DNA of 61,895 nucleotides from Lysobacteraceae bacterium SCN 69-320 (GTDB taxonomy: Bacteria > Pseudomonadota > Gammaproteobacteria > Xanthomonadales > Rhodanobacteraceae). The stretch spans positions 1 to 61,895 of the forward strand of contig MEFP01000024.1 in the NCBI GenBank assembly GCA_001725155.1. The letters are read 5' to 3'. Positions 7,944 through 17,542 of the stretch are shown one piece after another. A program made the translations under genes and the position numbers. Below the pieces are notes generated by a model. The model did not search any database, was not told the DNA's origin, and saw nothing but the letters and a program-made list of their open reading frames with translations. The stretch's first letter is position 1. The number at the start of each line of letters is the position of its first letter.

Positions 7944-9443
7944 TTACAGCGCCTTGCTCATTTCCAGCAGCGGATCGCGCGAGAGGTTGCGCGGCTCGCC
8001 GCTCCAGATCAGGCGGAACGTCGCGACCATGAGCACCGGACCGAACAGCACGATGCCCGGGAAAACGGCGAGCACGCTGAGCACGAGGCGCACGAACGTC
8101 GAACGCGGGCCGCGCTCGGCGAACTTCAGCAGCGCGCCGGCGGCGAAGTACCAGATCGCGCTGTGTATCGCCGTCACCACGACGACCGTCAGCACCATGC
8201 GCAGCAGTCCCGCCGTGCTCATGCCGGTGACCACGCCGATCAGCGCGACCAGCGCCGCGACCAGCGGCACCGCGACGATGGCCCAGGTCTTGCGATACGA
8301 GTAGGCCGACTGGAACGCCGGCACCAGTGCGCCGACGAAGCCGATCAGCAATGCGATCGCGAGGCCGCGCAGCAGCAGCGTCGGCGTGATGCGGAAGCTG
8401 AAGACGACCTGGGTGAAGTTCGCGCTCAAGGTCGACAGCGACACGTTGTTGAACAGCACGTAGGCGATCAGCGCGCCGATCGCGCCGCCGATCAGGGCCA
8501 GCACGATCGCTTCGATCAGCACCGACACGGTCACCGGCATCGCGCCGAAGCCGATCGCACGCAGGGTCGCGATCTCGCGCGCCCGCGCCGACACCGCTGC
8601 GTACATGGTGTTCAGCGCGGCGAAGATCGCGCCGAGACCCATGATGATCGTGACGACTCCGGCGAGGATGCTGATCATCGTGCGGAACTGCTTGGTCTGG
8701 CCGCTGAAATAGGCCTGCTGCGTCTGCACGTCGACGTTGAGCCGCGGGTCGGCGCTGAGCCCGGCCTTGAGCTTGTCGATCGCATCGCTGCCGTCCAGTG
8801 CCGCGAGCACCGAGGAATAGCCACGCCGGCCGAACGTGCTCTGGGCCACTTCCGCGTCGGCCCACAGTTCGCTGTCGGTTGCGTCGCCGGCTTCGAATAC
8901 GCCGACCACGGTCCACTCCGAACCGCGCATGCGCAGCACCTTGCCGACGTCGGCACCTTCGAACTGGCGCTGCACGCCGCGGCCGACGACGAGTTCGCGC
9001 AAGCCGCTCTGGAACGTGCGGCCTTCGACGATCTTGAGCTTGGGCCGCAGGGTGAACGAGGCCGGCTCGACACCACGCAAGGTCATGTTGGAGCCGGTCT
9101 GGGTTTCGCCCTTCTTCAGGAGCTCGGTGATGACGATGAGCTCGGCCGCGGCTTCGGGCTTGCCGTCGGCGCCGCGCCTGATGCCCGGGCCGTCCTTGAT
9201 CAGCAGCGCCGAATCGCGGTCGAACGCGGAGTTGAGCTCGGCGCTGGAACCGCCGCGCATGATGATGGCCGCGTCGCTGCGGCCGCTGGCCTGCAGCGCG
9301 CTGGAGAAGCCTTCGGCCATGGCCAGCAGCGCCGTGAACACGGCGACGACGCCGGCCAGGCCGATGACGATGACCAGGGACGGGCCCCAGCGTTCGGGCA
9401 CGCTTTTGAGATTGATGCCGGTGATGGCGAGAGTCTGGCTCAT
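7944..9443 (-). CDS. ABC transporter permease, FtsX/MacB type, with C-terminal membrane extension
   Basis: A 499-residue inner-membrane protein: one N-terminal helix (about 20-45), a large periplasmic region (about 50-265) and the FtsX core helices (about 270-375) with the signature region ARAREIATLRAIGF. Ordinary members end soon after GALVPAF; this one continues for over 100 residues with further hydrophobic segments (from TWAIVAVPLVAALVAL to FPGIVLFGPVLMVATF). It is the fourth gene of the adaptor-ATPase-permease operon, 10 bp after the other permease. The two permeases probably pair as a heterodimer with the ATPase at 10634. Confidence 0.88.
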   Translation of the reverse strand: MSQTLAITGINLKSVPERWGPSLVIVIGLAGVVAVFTALLAMAEGFSSALQASGRSDAAIIMRGGSSAELNSAFDRDSALLIKDGPGIRRGADGKPEAAAELIVITELLKKGETQTGSNMTLRGVEPASFTLRPKLKIVEGRTFQSGLRELVVGRGVQRQFEGADVGKVLRMRGSEWTVVGVFEAGDATDSELWADAEVAQSTFGRRGYSSVLAALDGSDAIDKLKAGLSADPRLNVDVQTQQAYFSGQTKQFRTMISILAGVVTIIMGLGAIFAALNTMYAAVSARAREIATLRAIGFGAMPVTVSVLIEAIVLALIGGAIGALIAYVLFNNVSLSTLSANFTQVVFSFRITPTLLLRGLAIALLIGFVGALVPAFQSAYSYRKTWAIVAVPLVAALVALIGVVTGMSTAGLLRMVLTVVVVTAIHSAIWYFAAGALLKFAERGPRSTFVRLVLSVLAVFPGIVLFGPVLMVATFRLIWSGEPRNLSRDPLLEMSKAL

Positions 9444-9453
9444 GGAGTGTTCC

Positions 9454-10611
9454 TCAGCGTCCGGCCAATGCGTCGACGATCTTCAGCCGCTGCGCGCGCA
9501 AGGCCGGCAGCAGTCCCACCACGGTACCGACGACGACGATAGCGATCAGCCCGACCGACCAGACGCGCCAGTCCACGCTGATCGGCAGCATCGCACCGGC
9601 ATTCTTCTGCACCAGCACGCCGAGGCCGGTCGCCAGGCCCAGGCCGATCAGGCCGCCGAAGCCGACGATCAGCAGCGCCTCGGCCAGCACGAAGCCGAGC
9701 ACCGAGCCGTCGGAGAAACCCAGGGTCTTGAGCACGGCGAGCTCAGGCACCCGTTCGCGCACGCTCTGCGCCATGGTGTTGCCGACGACCAGCAGCAAGG
9801 TGAAGAACACCGCGAACAGGATCCAGCGCACGAGCATGCCGATGTCGCCCATCTGCTTGGCGAAGCCGGCATTCCAGTCCTTCTCGGTCTGGGTCTTGGT
9901 TTCCTCCGTCGAGTTCTCGTACTTCTTGTCGATCGTCAGCGCGACGTCCTTGGCCTTGTCCGGGTCGTTGAGCTTCAGCACGTAGATGCCGGCGCGGCCG
10001 CTGCCGAACTGGTTGGCCTCGTCGAAATAGGCAAAGTTGATGAATACCTGGCTGGTCTGGCGCTGCCATTCCTCGTCCTTGCCGTCGTAGATGCCGACGA
10101 GGTCGAAGCTCCAGGCCTTGCTGCCGTCCTTCTGCGGAAAGATCGACGACTTGATCGGCAGCTTCTGGCCGACCTGCCAGCCGTACTGCTTGGCGAGCTG
10201 GCGGCCGGCGATCATGCCGGTGCGGGTCTGGGCGAACTTCTGCCAGGCCTCTTCCGGCATGGTCCATTCCGGATAGACCTTGTGCAGGCGCTCCGGGTCC
10301 ACTGCGAAGGCGATCAGCTGCGTGTTTTCCTGCCAGACGCCGCCGAACCACTGCTCGTACATGACCGCCTCGACGCCGGGCACGGCTTCGAGCTCGGGCA
10401 GCTGACGCAGCGGCAGCGACTGGGTGAAGGACACACGCGACTGGGTGATCAGACGCGTCGCACCGACGAAATCGGCGCCGGCGTTGAACATCACGTTGAC
10501 GGCCTGCAGCAGGCCGAACAGCAGGAAGGCCATGATCACCGACAGCAGGGTGAGCACGGTGCGGGTCTTCTTGCGAAACAGGTTCGCAATGACGAAACCG
10601 GTCTTGGTCAT
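9454..10611 (-). CDS. ABC transporter permease, FtsX/MacB type
   Basis: A 385-residue permease with the standard plan: N-terminal helix within the first 45 residues ([20 protein letters not shown]), a periplasmic MacB-PCD-like domain, and three C-terminal helices with [20 protein letters not shown]. It ends in [18 protein letters not shown], the usual end of the family. It follows the ATPase gene by 22 bp and precedes the longer permease by 10 bp. Substrate unknown; the class works by mechanotransmission, moving periplasmic substrates rather than pumping through the membrane. Confidence 0.92.
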   Translation of the reverse strand: MTKTGFVIANLFRKKTRTVLTLLSVIMAFLLFGLLQAVNVMFNAGADFVGATRLITQSRVSFTQSLPLRQLPELEAVPGVEAVMYEQWFGGVWQENTQLIAFAVDPERLHKVYPEWTMPEEAWQKFAQTRTGMIAGRQLAKQYGWQVGQKLPIKSSIFPQKDGSKAWSFDLVGIYDGKDEEWQRQTSQVFINFAYFDEANQFGSGRAGIYVLKLNDPDKAKDVALTIDKKYENSTEETKTQTEKDWNAGFAKQMGDIGMLVRWILFAVFFTLLLVVGNTMAQSVRERVPELAVLKTLGFSDGSVLGFVLAEALLIVGFGGLIGLGLATGLGVLVQKNAGAMLPISVDWRVWSVGLIAIVVVGTVVGLLPALRAQRLKIVDALAGR

Positions 10612-10633
10612 GGGGATGGGCTCCGTCGCGCGC

Positions 10634-11320
<687 letters not shown>

Positions 11321-11377
11321 GGGATGCTCCGTTTTTCGGAAAGCGATGAATGCGGGGGAGTGGAAAAAGCCACCGAG

Positions 11378-12616
11378 TTACTGCGCCTGGATCTCGACCT
11401 TGTCGCCGGCCTTGGCCTCGGCCGGCAGCGCGAGCGCGACGCGGTCGCCGAGGCTGATGCCGCTGAGCACCTGGCGCGAACTGGCCAGGGCCTGGCCGAC
11501 GGTGACCTTGCGTTCTTCGAGACGTCCGTCCTTGACCACATAGGCCAGGGTGGCGTCGCCGACAGTGCGGATCGCCTCGCTCGGCACGAGCACGCCCGGC
11601 AGCGGCTTGGGCGCGGCTTCGCCGACCGGACGGGCTTCGCCGAGGAAAGCCACACGCGCGCCCATGTCCGGCACGATGCGTGGATCCTTGACGTCCATGC
11701 CGATGCGTACCTTGACCGTGGCCTTGCCGCGGTCGGCGGTGGGGATGATCGCGATGACCTTGCCCGGAATCTTCCAGTCCGGATACGCGTTCAGCGTGCT
11801 CTCGACCGGCTGGCCCGGCTGCACGCGGCCGATGTAGGCCTCGTTGACGTCGACTTCGATCTCCAGCGAATTCATGTCGACGATGGTGCCTATGCCCGTG
11901 CGCGTGAAGCCGCCGCCGGCCGACATCGGCGAGACGATCTCGCCAGGCTGCGCTGCCTTGACCGTGATGACGCCGGCGAACGGCGCCTTGACCACGGTGT
12001 TCTCGAGATAGACGCGGGCCATTTCCACGCCGCTCTGGGCGACGGCGATCTGTCGCTCCTGGGCGGTGATGCGCGCCTTCAGCGTCGCGACGTCGGTGGC
12101 CGCGTTCTCGCTGAGCTGCTGGCTGGTCAGCTTGCGCTCGACCAGTTCCTGCTGTCGCTTGAGGTCGCGCTCGGCGCGCGCCAGCTGCACCTTGTGCTCG
12201 GCCAGCTGTGCGCGCGCGGCTTCGAGCTGAGTCTGGGCCTGGTCGAGCTGGGCCTGGGCGTCGATCGGATCCAGGCGCGCGAGCACTTCGCCTTCCTCGA
12301 CGCGCTGGCCTTCCTCGATATGCACCTCGGCCACGCGTCCGGTCACCTTGGCCGATACCGTGGCCTGGCGCCGCGCGGTGACGTAGCCGCTGGCGTCGAG
12401 CACGGAGGAGCCGGCCGCAGCGGTCGGCGTGACGGGCTGGGCGACCGCCGTGGCGACGACCCAGGTCGTGCCGCGGCCGAACAGAAACCAGGCGCCGATG
12501 CCGGCGATCGCGACGAGCGCGATCGCCAGGCCTATCCAGCGTCCCTTGCCGGACTCTTCCGGCGGCGGTGCGCTGCGGTCTATGCGCAGCTGCTTGAGCA
12601 TTTCGGTGTTGTCCAC
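11378..12616 (-). CDS. Periplasmic adaptor (membrane fusion protein) of the MacAB-like transporter
   Basis: A 412-residue protein if started at the GTG at 12616, chosen because GGTGG lies just upstream; an ATG at 12601 is the alternative. One membrane anchor (about residues 27-47), lipoyl-like halves around SGYVTARRQATVSAKVTGRV and VKAPFAGVI, a coiled-coil hairpin rich in Gln, Glu and Ala between them (about 125-190), then barrel and membrane-proximal domains. HlyD/MacA-type adaptors link an inner-membrane transporter to an outer-membrane channel. It is the first gene of the operon; no outer-membrane channel gene is present nearby. Confidence 0.92.
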   Translation of the reverse strand: MDNTEMLKQLRIDRSAPPPEESGKGRWIGLAIALVAIAGIGAWFLFGRGTTWVVATAVAQPVTPTAAAGSSVLDASGYVTARRQATVSAKVTGRVAEVHIEEGQRVEEGEVLARLDPIDAQAQLDQAQTQLEAARAQLAEHKVQLARAERDLKRQQELVERKLTSQQLSENAATDVATLKARITAQERQIAVAQSGVEMARVYLENTVVKAPFAGVITVKAAQPGEIVSPMSAGGGFTRTGIGTIVDMNSLEIEVDVNEAYIGRVQPGQPVESTLNAYPDWKIPGKVIAIIPTADRGKATVKVRIGMDVKDPRIVPDMGARVAFLGEARPVGEAAPKPLPGVLVPSEAIRTVGDATLAYVVKDGRLEERKVTVGQALASSRQVLSGISLGDRVALALPAEAKAGDKVEIQAQ

Positions 12617-12751
12617 GATTCCACCATGTCCTGCGGGAGGTCGACTGCACGCTTGCGGGCTGGCCGCTCGCTGCAACGGCGAAGTGTGCCATAGACTGCC
12701 GCGGCTGCCGGGCCGCCGACAGAGGCGTCGATCAGCAATAGGAGGTGACAG

Positions 12752-13174
12752 GTGTCAACTGGCGCAGGCGCAGGCTATTCCGGCACGCCGCTGGCGAAAA
12801 AGCTCGGCCTCAAGCCCGGTCTGCGCGTGCTCGTGCGCGGCGCCCCGGATGATTACGCCACGATTACCGGTTTCGACCTGAGCAGCTGCCGGGTGCTGGC
12901 ACGCGTCGCCGCATTCGACTTCGGCCATGCCTTCGTGCGTTCGCGCGCAGAACTGCAACAGACACTGGACGCGCTGGCGCCGGCGCTGGACGACCGCGGC
13001 ATGCTGTGGATGTCCTGGCCGAAGAAGGCGTCGAAGATCGCGACCGATCTGAACGAGGACGGCATCCGCGAACTCGCCCTGCCGCGTGGTCTGGTCGACG
13101 TCAAGGTCTGCGCCGTCGATGCGGTCTGGAGCGGGCTCAAGCTCGTGCGCCGCGTTGCGGAGCGGGGTCGCTGA
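12752..13174 (+). CDS. DUF3052 family protein
   Basis: A 140-residue soluble protein beginning GAGAGYSGTPLAKKLGLKPG and containing WPKKASKIATDLNEDGIRE and LVDVKVCAVDAVWSGLKLV, which are the conserved stretches of DUF3052. The start is GTG at 12752, fixed by a perfect GGAGG six bases upstream. The molecular function of the family is not known. It is divergent from the transporter operon. Confidence 0.9.
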   Translation: MSTGAGAGYSGTPLAKKLGLKPGLRVLVRGAPDDYATITGFDLSSCRVLARVAAFDFGHAFVRSRAELQQTLDALAPALDDRGMLWMSWPKKASKIATDLNEDGIRELALPRGLVDVKVCAVDAVWSGLKLVRRVAERGR

Positions 13175-13260
13175 TTTCGCGGCGTTGTTGCTGCCAAGCC
13201 CCGGCATCGGGGCGACGGGTACATGTGCGCCCGGCGGCTTGTCCTTTTTTCAACCGTAGA

Positions 13261-13427
13261 GGCAACCCCATCCCCACCCATACCCTCCCCTTGAAGGGGA
13301 GGGTTTGCCTGCGGCTCACCGTTGGGGTACTCGTTCGGATCGAACTTCTTCCGGGCAGAACTCATCGTCGTCGCCTGACACGAGCCCTCCCCTTCAAGGG
13401 GAGGGTATGGGTGGGGATGGGGTTGCC
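13261..13427. repeat. Inverted pair of 43-bp dispersed repeats (REP/MITE-like)
   Basis: The 43 bases at 13261-13303 recur as an exact reverse complement at 13385-13427, with 81 bp between. Each arm also contains its own palindrome (CCCTCCCCTT with AAGGGGAGGG around GA). Repeats with this CCCCACCC/CCCTCCCC theme are widespread in Xanthomonadales genomes. The whole would fold into a long hairpin between the DUF3052 gene and rsgA and may act as transcript end for one or both. The rest of the 13175-13571 gap shows no gene. Confidence 0.85.
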
Positions 13428-13571
13428 GTGCAGGCACGTCTCGTATGGCGGTGATCTTTGTCGGACGCGCTGCAAGGGCCTTGGACACAAGCCTAATCTG
13501 CCGGCAGAAACGCCGCAAAAACCGAACTGACGTCAGAACGACGATGAACCGGCGAACGCCGGTGACCGCTT

Positions 13572-14651
13572 TCAGCGGTGACCGTATTTCTCGTTGAGCC
13601 GCTTGCCCAGGGCCTTGTTCAGCACCTTCGCTTCGCCCTTGCGCTTGAGCTGGGCCTCGAGACTGCCGGCCTGCGCCTGCAGTTCGTCGCGCAGCTTCTG
13701 GTAGCTGGCCCAGCGCTCCGGATCGAGTTCGCCGCTGTCCAGCGCCGCGCGCACGGCGCAGCCGGGTTCGGAACGGTGCGCACAGTCGCCGAAGCGACAT
13801 TGCATCGCGAGGCTGTCGATGTCGGCGAACTGACCGGCTTCGAGGTCTTCCTCGCCGGTCAGCTTGAGCTCGCGCATGCCGGGCGTGTCGATCAGGCAGC
13901 CGCCCTGCGGCAACGCGATCAGCGCGCGGAATGTCGTCGTATGCCGGCCGCGGCTGTCATGCTCGCGCACCGCCTTGGTGGCCTGGCGCTCCTCGCCGAG
14001 CAGGGTATTGGTCAGGGTCGACTTGCCCACGCCCGAGGAACCGACCAGCACCGCCGTGCGCCCGGCACCGAGGTAGGGATGCAGCACGGCCACGCTCTGC
14101 GCGTCCTTGGCGTTGACCGCATGCACGATGATGTCCGGCGGCAGCACATCGCTCACGTCGGCCAGCAGCGTGTCGAGATCGTCATGCCGGTCGGCCTTGG
14201 TCAGCACGACGACGCAAGTCGCGCCCGAGGCCTGGATCAGTGCGAGATAGCGTTCGAGCCGGCGCGGATTGAAGTCGCCGTCGAGCCCCATGAGCACGAG
14301 CACGCTGTCGACGTTGGTCGCGATCAGCTGACGCTGGTAGCGCTCGCCGGCCGCGGCGCGCGACAGGGTCGCATGGCGCGGCAGCACGGTTTCGATCTGC
14401 GCGGGCTTGCCGGGCTTGAGCAGCACGAAGTCGCCGACCGCGGGGCGCTCGACCGGATCGAGGCTGCGTTTGAGAAAGCGCGGCGCCGGCTGCACGGTGA
14501 ATTCGCTTGCGCCGTCATGTACGACATAGCCGTTGCGGTGCTGGATGATCACGCGCGCCGGCAGATGGTCGGCCGGCGTGTTCTCGGGCAGCACGATGGC
14601 GTCGCTCCAGCCGATACGGGCCAGACGCGCGCGGGTCTCTGGGGTCAGCAT
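13572..14651 (-). CDS. rsgA: Ribosome small subunit-dependent GTPase A
   Basis: A 359-residue circularly permuted GTPase that helps late 30S maturation. Seen in order: an OB-fold N-terminal part, the G4 motif LTKAD before the P-loop GSSGVGKSTLTN, then G3 DTPG, and the zinc site CRFGDCAHRSEPGC near the C-terminus, followed by a basic tail. The permuted motif order (G4, G1, G3) and the zinc finger identify RsgA/YjeQ. Length agrees with the family. It stands alone on the minus strand. Confidence 0.96.
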   Translation of the reverse strand: MLTPETRARLARIGWSDAIVLPENTPADHLPARVIIQHRNGYVVHDGASEFTVQPAPRFLKRSLDPVERPAVGDFVLLKPGKPAQIETVLPRHATLSRAAAGERYQRQLIATNVDSVLVLMGLDGDFNPRRLERYLALIQASGATCVVVLTKADRHDDLDTLLADVSDVLPPDIIVHAVNAKDAQSVAVLHPYLGAGRTAVLVGSSGVGKSTLTNTLLGEERQATKAVREHDSRGRHTTTFRALIALPQGGCLIDTPGMRELKLTGEEDLEAGQFADIDSLAMQCRFGDCAHRSEPGCAVRAALDSGELDPERWASYQKLRDELQAQAGSLEAQLKRKGEAKVLNKALGKRLNEKYGHR

Positions 14652-14813
14652 GAGCGCATTCTAGGCAAGACCGGCGCCAGTGTCCGCAGCGGTTCGAGCA
14701 GGCGGATCACCGCTGCACGGCGGCACCGGCGGGCTCCCGGAAAGGAAGGGGGGCGGGCCCGGACCGCGCGACGGACCATCGCCCTTGGACAGACGCTGGT
14801 CCGGAGAAATGCT

Positions 14814-15899
14814 TCAGCGCCTGGCGACCGTCTCGGCCGGCGCATTCGCGCGCAGCGCCTGCACTTCGCTGCCCTCGTTCAGCGCGCTCTGGCCGGCAAC
14901 GACGACGTCGGCGCCCGGGCTCAGGCCCTGCAGCACCTGCACGTTGCGGCCCGCCTCGTAGCCGAGCTTGACCGCAACGCGCTGCACCTTGTTGTCGCGC
15001 ACGACGAACACGCTGCTGTCGCGATCACCGCTGAGCAGCGCGGTCTTCGGGATCAGGATCGCGCCGGCCACGTTGTCGTAGGCCACGTCCAGGCGCGAGA
15101 ACAGTCCCGGCCGCAGCTTGCCGCTGCTGTTGTCCACCGCCACGACGATGTCGACCGTGCCGCTGGCCGCGTCGACGACCGGACTCACGCGCTCGATCTC
15201 GGCGGCGAAGGTCTGCCCCGGCAGGGCGTCGGCCTGGTAGTCGACGAGCTGTCCCGGTTTCAGCGCCGCGCTGGCCCGCTCGGGCACGCGCAGGCGCGCC
15301 TTCAGTTCACCGAAGTCGGCCATCTCGAAGGCGACCTCGTTGACCTTCAGCAACTGGCCCTGCTTGACGCGACGGCGCGTGATGACGCCGTCGAACGGCG
15401 CGACCACGGCGCATTTGGACAGGCTCAGCCGTGCCATGTCGACCTCGGCCTTGCGCGTGGCCAGGTCGGACTTGTTCTGTTCATAGGTATTGCGCGCGAT
15501 CAGCTGGCGCTGGAACAGGCTCTCGTTGCGCGCGTCCTGATGCTTGAGGCGCTCCAGCTCGGTCTCGGCCTGGCGCAGCAGCACGCCGTGGCGTTCCGCA
15601 TCCAGGCGGGCGAGCACCTGGCCCTTGCGCACGAGCTGGCCTTCCTCGGCACCGAGCGACAGCACGACGCCGCCGATCTCGCTGACGACCTTGGCTTCGC
15701 GTTCGGCCTCCAGCACCGCGGTGCCGGCATAGCGCGCGGTGATGTCGCCCTGGACGACGGCCGCAATCTCCACCGGAACCGCTTCGGTCTTGGGCTTCTC
15801 GGCGGCGGGCTTGGATTGGGCCTCGCCGGCGCAGCCGCTCAGCAGCGGGGTCGCGGCGGCCGAGAGCAGGAGCAGGGAGACGAAGGCGGCGGTCTTCAT
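14814..15899 (-). CDS. Lipoprotein RND-type periplasmic adaptor, without a pump gene beside it
   Basis: A 361-residue protein from the ATG at 15899. A lipoprotein signal ends at LLSGC (Cys near residue 23). Then come the lipoyl half EIGGVVLSLGAEEGQLVRKG, a short coiled coil (about 115-165), the second half VVAPFDGVITRRR, a barrel and a membrane-proximal domain. Such proteins join an RND pump to an outer-membrane channel. Here the next gene downstream is rsgA and no pump or channel follows, so the partner is elsewhere or the cluster has decayed. A palindromic operator lies 20 bp upstream of the start. Confidence 0.9.
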   Translation of the reverse strand: MKTAAFVSLLLLSAAATPLLSGCAGEAQSKPAAEKPKTEAVPVEIAAVVQGDITARYAGTAVLEAEREAKVVSEIGGVVLSLGAEEGQLVRKGQVLARLDAERHGVLLRQAETELERLKHQDARNESLFQRQLIARNTYEQNKSDLATRKAEVDMARLSLSKCAVVAPFDGVITRRRVKQGQLLKVNEVAFEMADFGELKARLRVPERASAALKPGQLVDYQADALPGQTFAAEIERVSPVVDAASGTVDIVVAVDNSSGKLRPGLFSRLDVAYDNVAGAILIPKTALLSGDRDSSVFVVRDNKVQRVAVKLGYEAGRNVQVLQGLSPGADVVVAGQSALNEGSEVQALRANAPAETVARR

Positions 15900-15918
15900 G
15901 GCGATCTCTATTGAGATA

Positions 15919-15958
15919 GTGTTGTAGTAGACTACAACACCAATCACGGATGGGTCAA
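15919..15958 (-). promoter_or_regulatory. Promoter with palindromic operator for the lipoprotein adaptor gene
   Basis: GTGTTGTAGT at 15919-15928 and ACTACAACAC at 15931-15940 form a perfect 10-bp inverted repeat with a 2-bp spacer. Reading minus, TTGACC (15953-15958) and TAGTCT (15929-15934) make a -35/-10 pair 18 bp apart, so the palindrome covers the -10 element. This is a repressor-type geometry, as for TetR-family regulators of efflux genes; no regulator gene is adjacent. Confidence 0.65.
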
Positions 15959-16198
15959 GCGGATCCTAGCTGGCCTGTGTTACGGACCACATCTGCCGGA
16001 GGAAACAATGACTTCCGACGGAGTCTTCAGTGGCATTGCAAAGGCCGGGACCTGGAACGCCAGCATCCCTGTCCCCGGCGGCGAGCGTCTGCGACGCCCA
16101 TGGCCGGCTCAGATGCATGGCAGGCAGCAAAGGTTGCGCGCGGGGCAGCAGAAATTTCCGCCGTCCGATGCAGCGCAGCAAAACGCCCGTGTTCTGCC

Positions 16199-16231
16199 AC
16201 AAATGTGACGGACTGTTGTTTGGACATTTGT
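16199..16231. promoter_or_regulatory. Inverted repeat upstream of the aminotransferase gene
   Basis: ACAAATGT (16199-16206) and ACATTTGT (16224-16231) form an 8-bp inverted repeat with 17 bp between, 44 bp before the aminotransferase start. It lies in a 376-bp gap (15900-16275) without other genes. It could be an operator; a chance match is not excluded. Confidence 0.35.
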
Positions 16232-16275
16232 CTGCCAGCCGCTAGGATGCGGCGACCCGATCAGGACCCATCGCA

Positions 16276-17526
16276 ATGCCCCAGCGCACCGTGCCCGTCA
16301 GTTCCCGTCTCGGCGACGTTCGTTACGAGATCCGCGGGGCCTTGTCGCGTCGCGCCCGCGAGCTGGAGGCCGAAGGGCGCCAGATCGTCCGCCTGAACAT
16401 CGGCAACCCGGGTCTGTTCGGCTTCGCCGTGCCTGCGCATCTGCGTGAAACCATCGCCGCGCATCTGCCGCAGAGCGAAGCCTATTGCCATCAGCAGGGC
16501 CTGCAGCAGGCACGCGAGGCGATTGCCGCGCGCGAGAGCGCCCGCGGGGCGATCGGCGCGCATGCGGACAATGTCTTCATCGGCAACGGCGTGTCCGAAC
16601 TCATCGACCTGACCTTGCGCGCACTGCTCAACAGCGGCGAGGAAGTGCTGCTGCCGAGCCCCGACTATCCGCTGTGGAGCGCAGCCACCGTGCTCAATGG
16701 CGGACGCGCGCGCTACTACCCGTGTCCGGCCGCGCGCGGCCATCTGCCCGATCCCGACGAGATCGAGGCGCTGATCACGCCGCGCACCCGCGCGCTGGTG
16801 CTGATCAATCCGAACAATCCGACCGGCGCGGTGTATCCGCGCGAGCTGCTGCAGGCGCTGGTGCAGATCGCCGAGAGGCACCGCCTGCTGCTGCTGTCCG
16901 ACGAGATCTACGACGGCATCCTCTATGACGATGCCCGGTTCCATCCGCTGGCCCCGCTGGCCGGCGACACGCCGTGCATCACCTACGGCGGCCTGTCCAA
17001 GATGCATCGGGCCTGCGGCTATCGCGTCGGCTGGATCAGCCTGTCCGGCACGCCGGCGAAGATGACCGAATTCCGCGCCGCGCTGGATCTGCTGTCCGCG
17101 CTGCGCCTGTGCGCCAACGTGCCGGCACAGTGGGCCGTCGCGCCGGCGCTGCAGGGTCCCGACACCATCGGCCAACTCGTGCGCGAAGGCGGCCGCCTGC
17201 AGGCGGCGCGGCGCGCCGTCATCGACGGTGTCGCGCGCAGCGAATTCCTCGACGTGGTCGCGCCGCAGGGCGCGCTGTATGCGTTCCCGTCGGTGCGCAC
17301 CGAGCACCTCGGCCCGTTCGACGACGAGGACTTCGCGCTGGAGCTGCTCGAAAGCGAAAGCGTGCTGGTCGTGCCGGGCACCGGTTTCAACATCCGCGAG
17401 CGCAACCACTTCCGCCTGACCCTGCTGCCGCAGCCGGCGGAGATCGACGACGTGTTCGTGCGCATCGACCGCTGCCTGGGCCGCATCGCCGAACGTTCGG
17501 CGCCGCCCGCGCGGCACGTGGCCTGA
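16276..17526 (+). CDS. alaA: Class I/II aminotransferase, AlaA-like alanine transaminase
   Basis: A 416-residue fold-type I PLP enzyme. Seen: LNIGNPGLFGFAVP near residue 40, the substrate motif INPNNPTGAVYP near 177, LLSDEIYDGILYD, and the PLP lysine K242 in YGGLSKMHRACGYRVGW, with NHFRLTLLP near the end. The GNPGLFGF and SKMHRACGYR stretches are typical of AlaA/AlaC proteins that interconvert pyruvate and alanine using glutamate. The exact amino acid preference is inferred. An SGNH hydrolase gene follows after 16 bp. Confidence 0.88.
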   Translation: MPQRTVPVSSRLGDVRYEIRGALSRRARELEAEGRQIVRLNIGNPGLFGFAVPAHLRETIAAHLPQSEAYCHQQGLQQAREAIAARESARGAIGAHADNVFIGNGVSELIDLTLRALLNSGEEVLLPSPDYPLWSAATVLNGGRARYYPCPAARGHLPDPDEIEALITPRTRALVLINPNNPTGAVYPRELLQALVQIAERHRLLLLSDEIYDGILYDDARFHPLAPLAGDTPCITYGGLSKMHRACGYRVGWISLSGTPAKMTEFRAALDLLSALRLCANVPAQWAVAPALQGPDTIGQLVREGGRLQAARRAVIDGVARSEFLDVVAPQGALYAFPSVRTEHLGPFDDEDFALELLESESVLVVPGTGFNIRERNHFRLTLLPQPAEIDDVFVRIDRCLGRIAERSAPPARHVA

Positions 17527-17542
17527 ACGACCGCCGGACCGC

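Noticed and set aside
12853-13800. 315-residue minus-strand frame across the repeat pair
   Set aside because: It runs through the inverted repeats and overlaps both the DUF3052 gene and rsgA; composition is arginine-rich without family marks.
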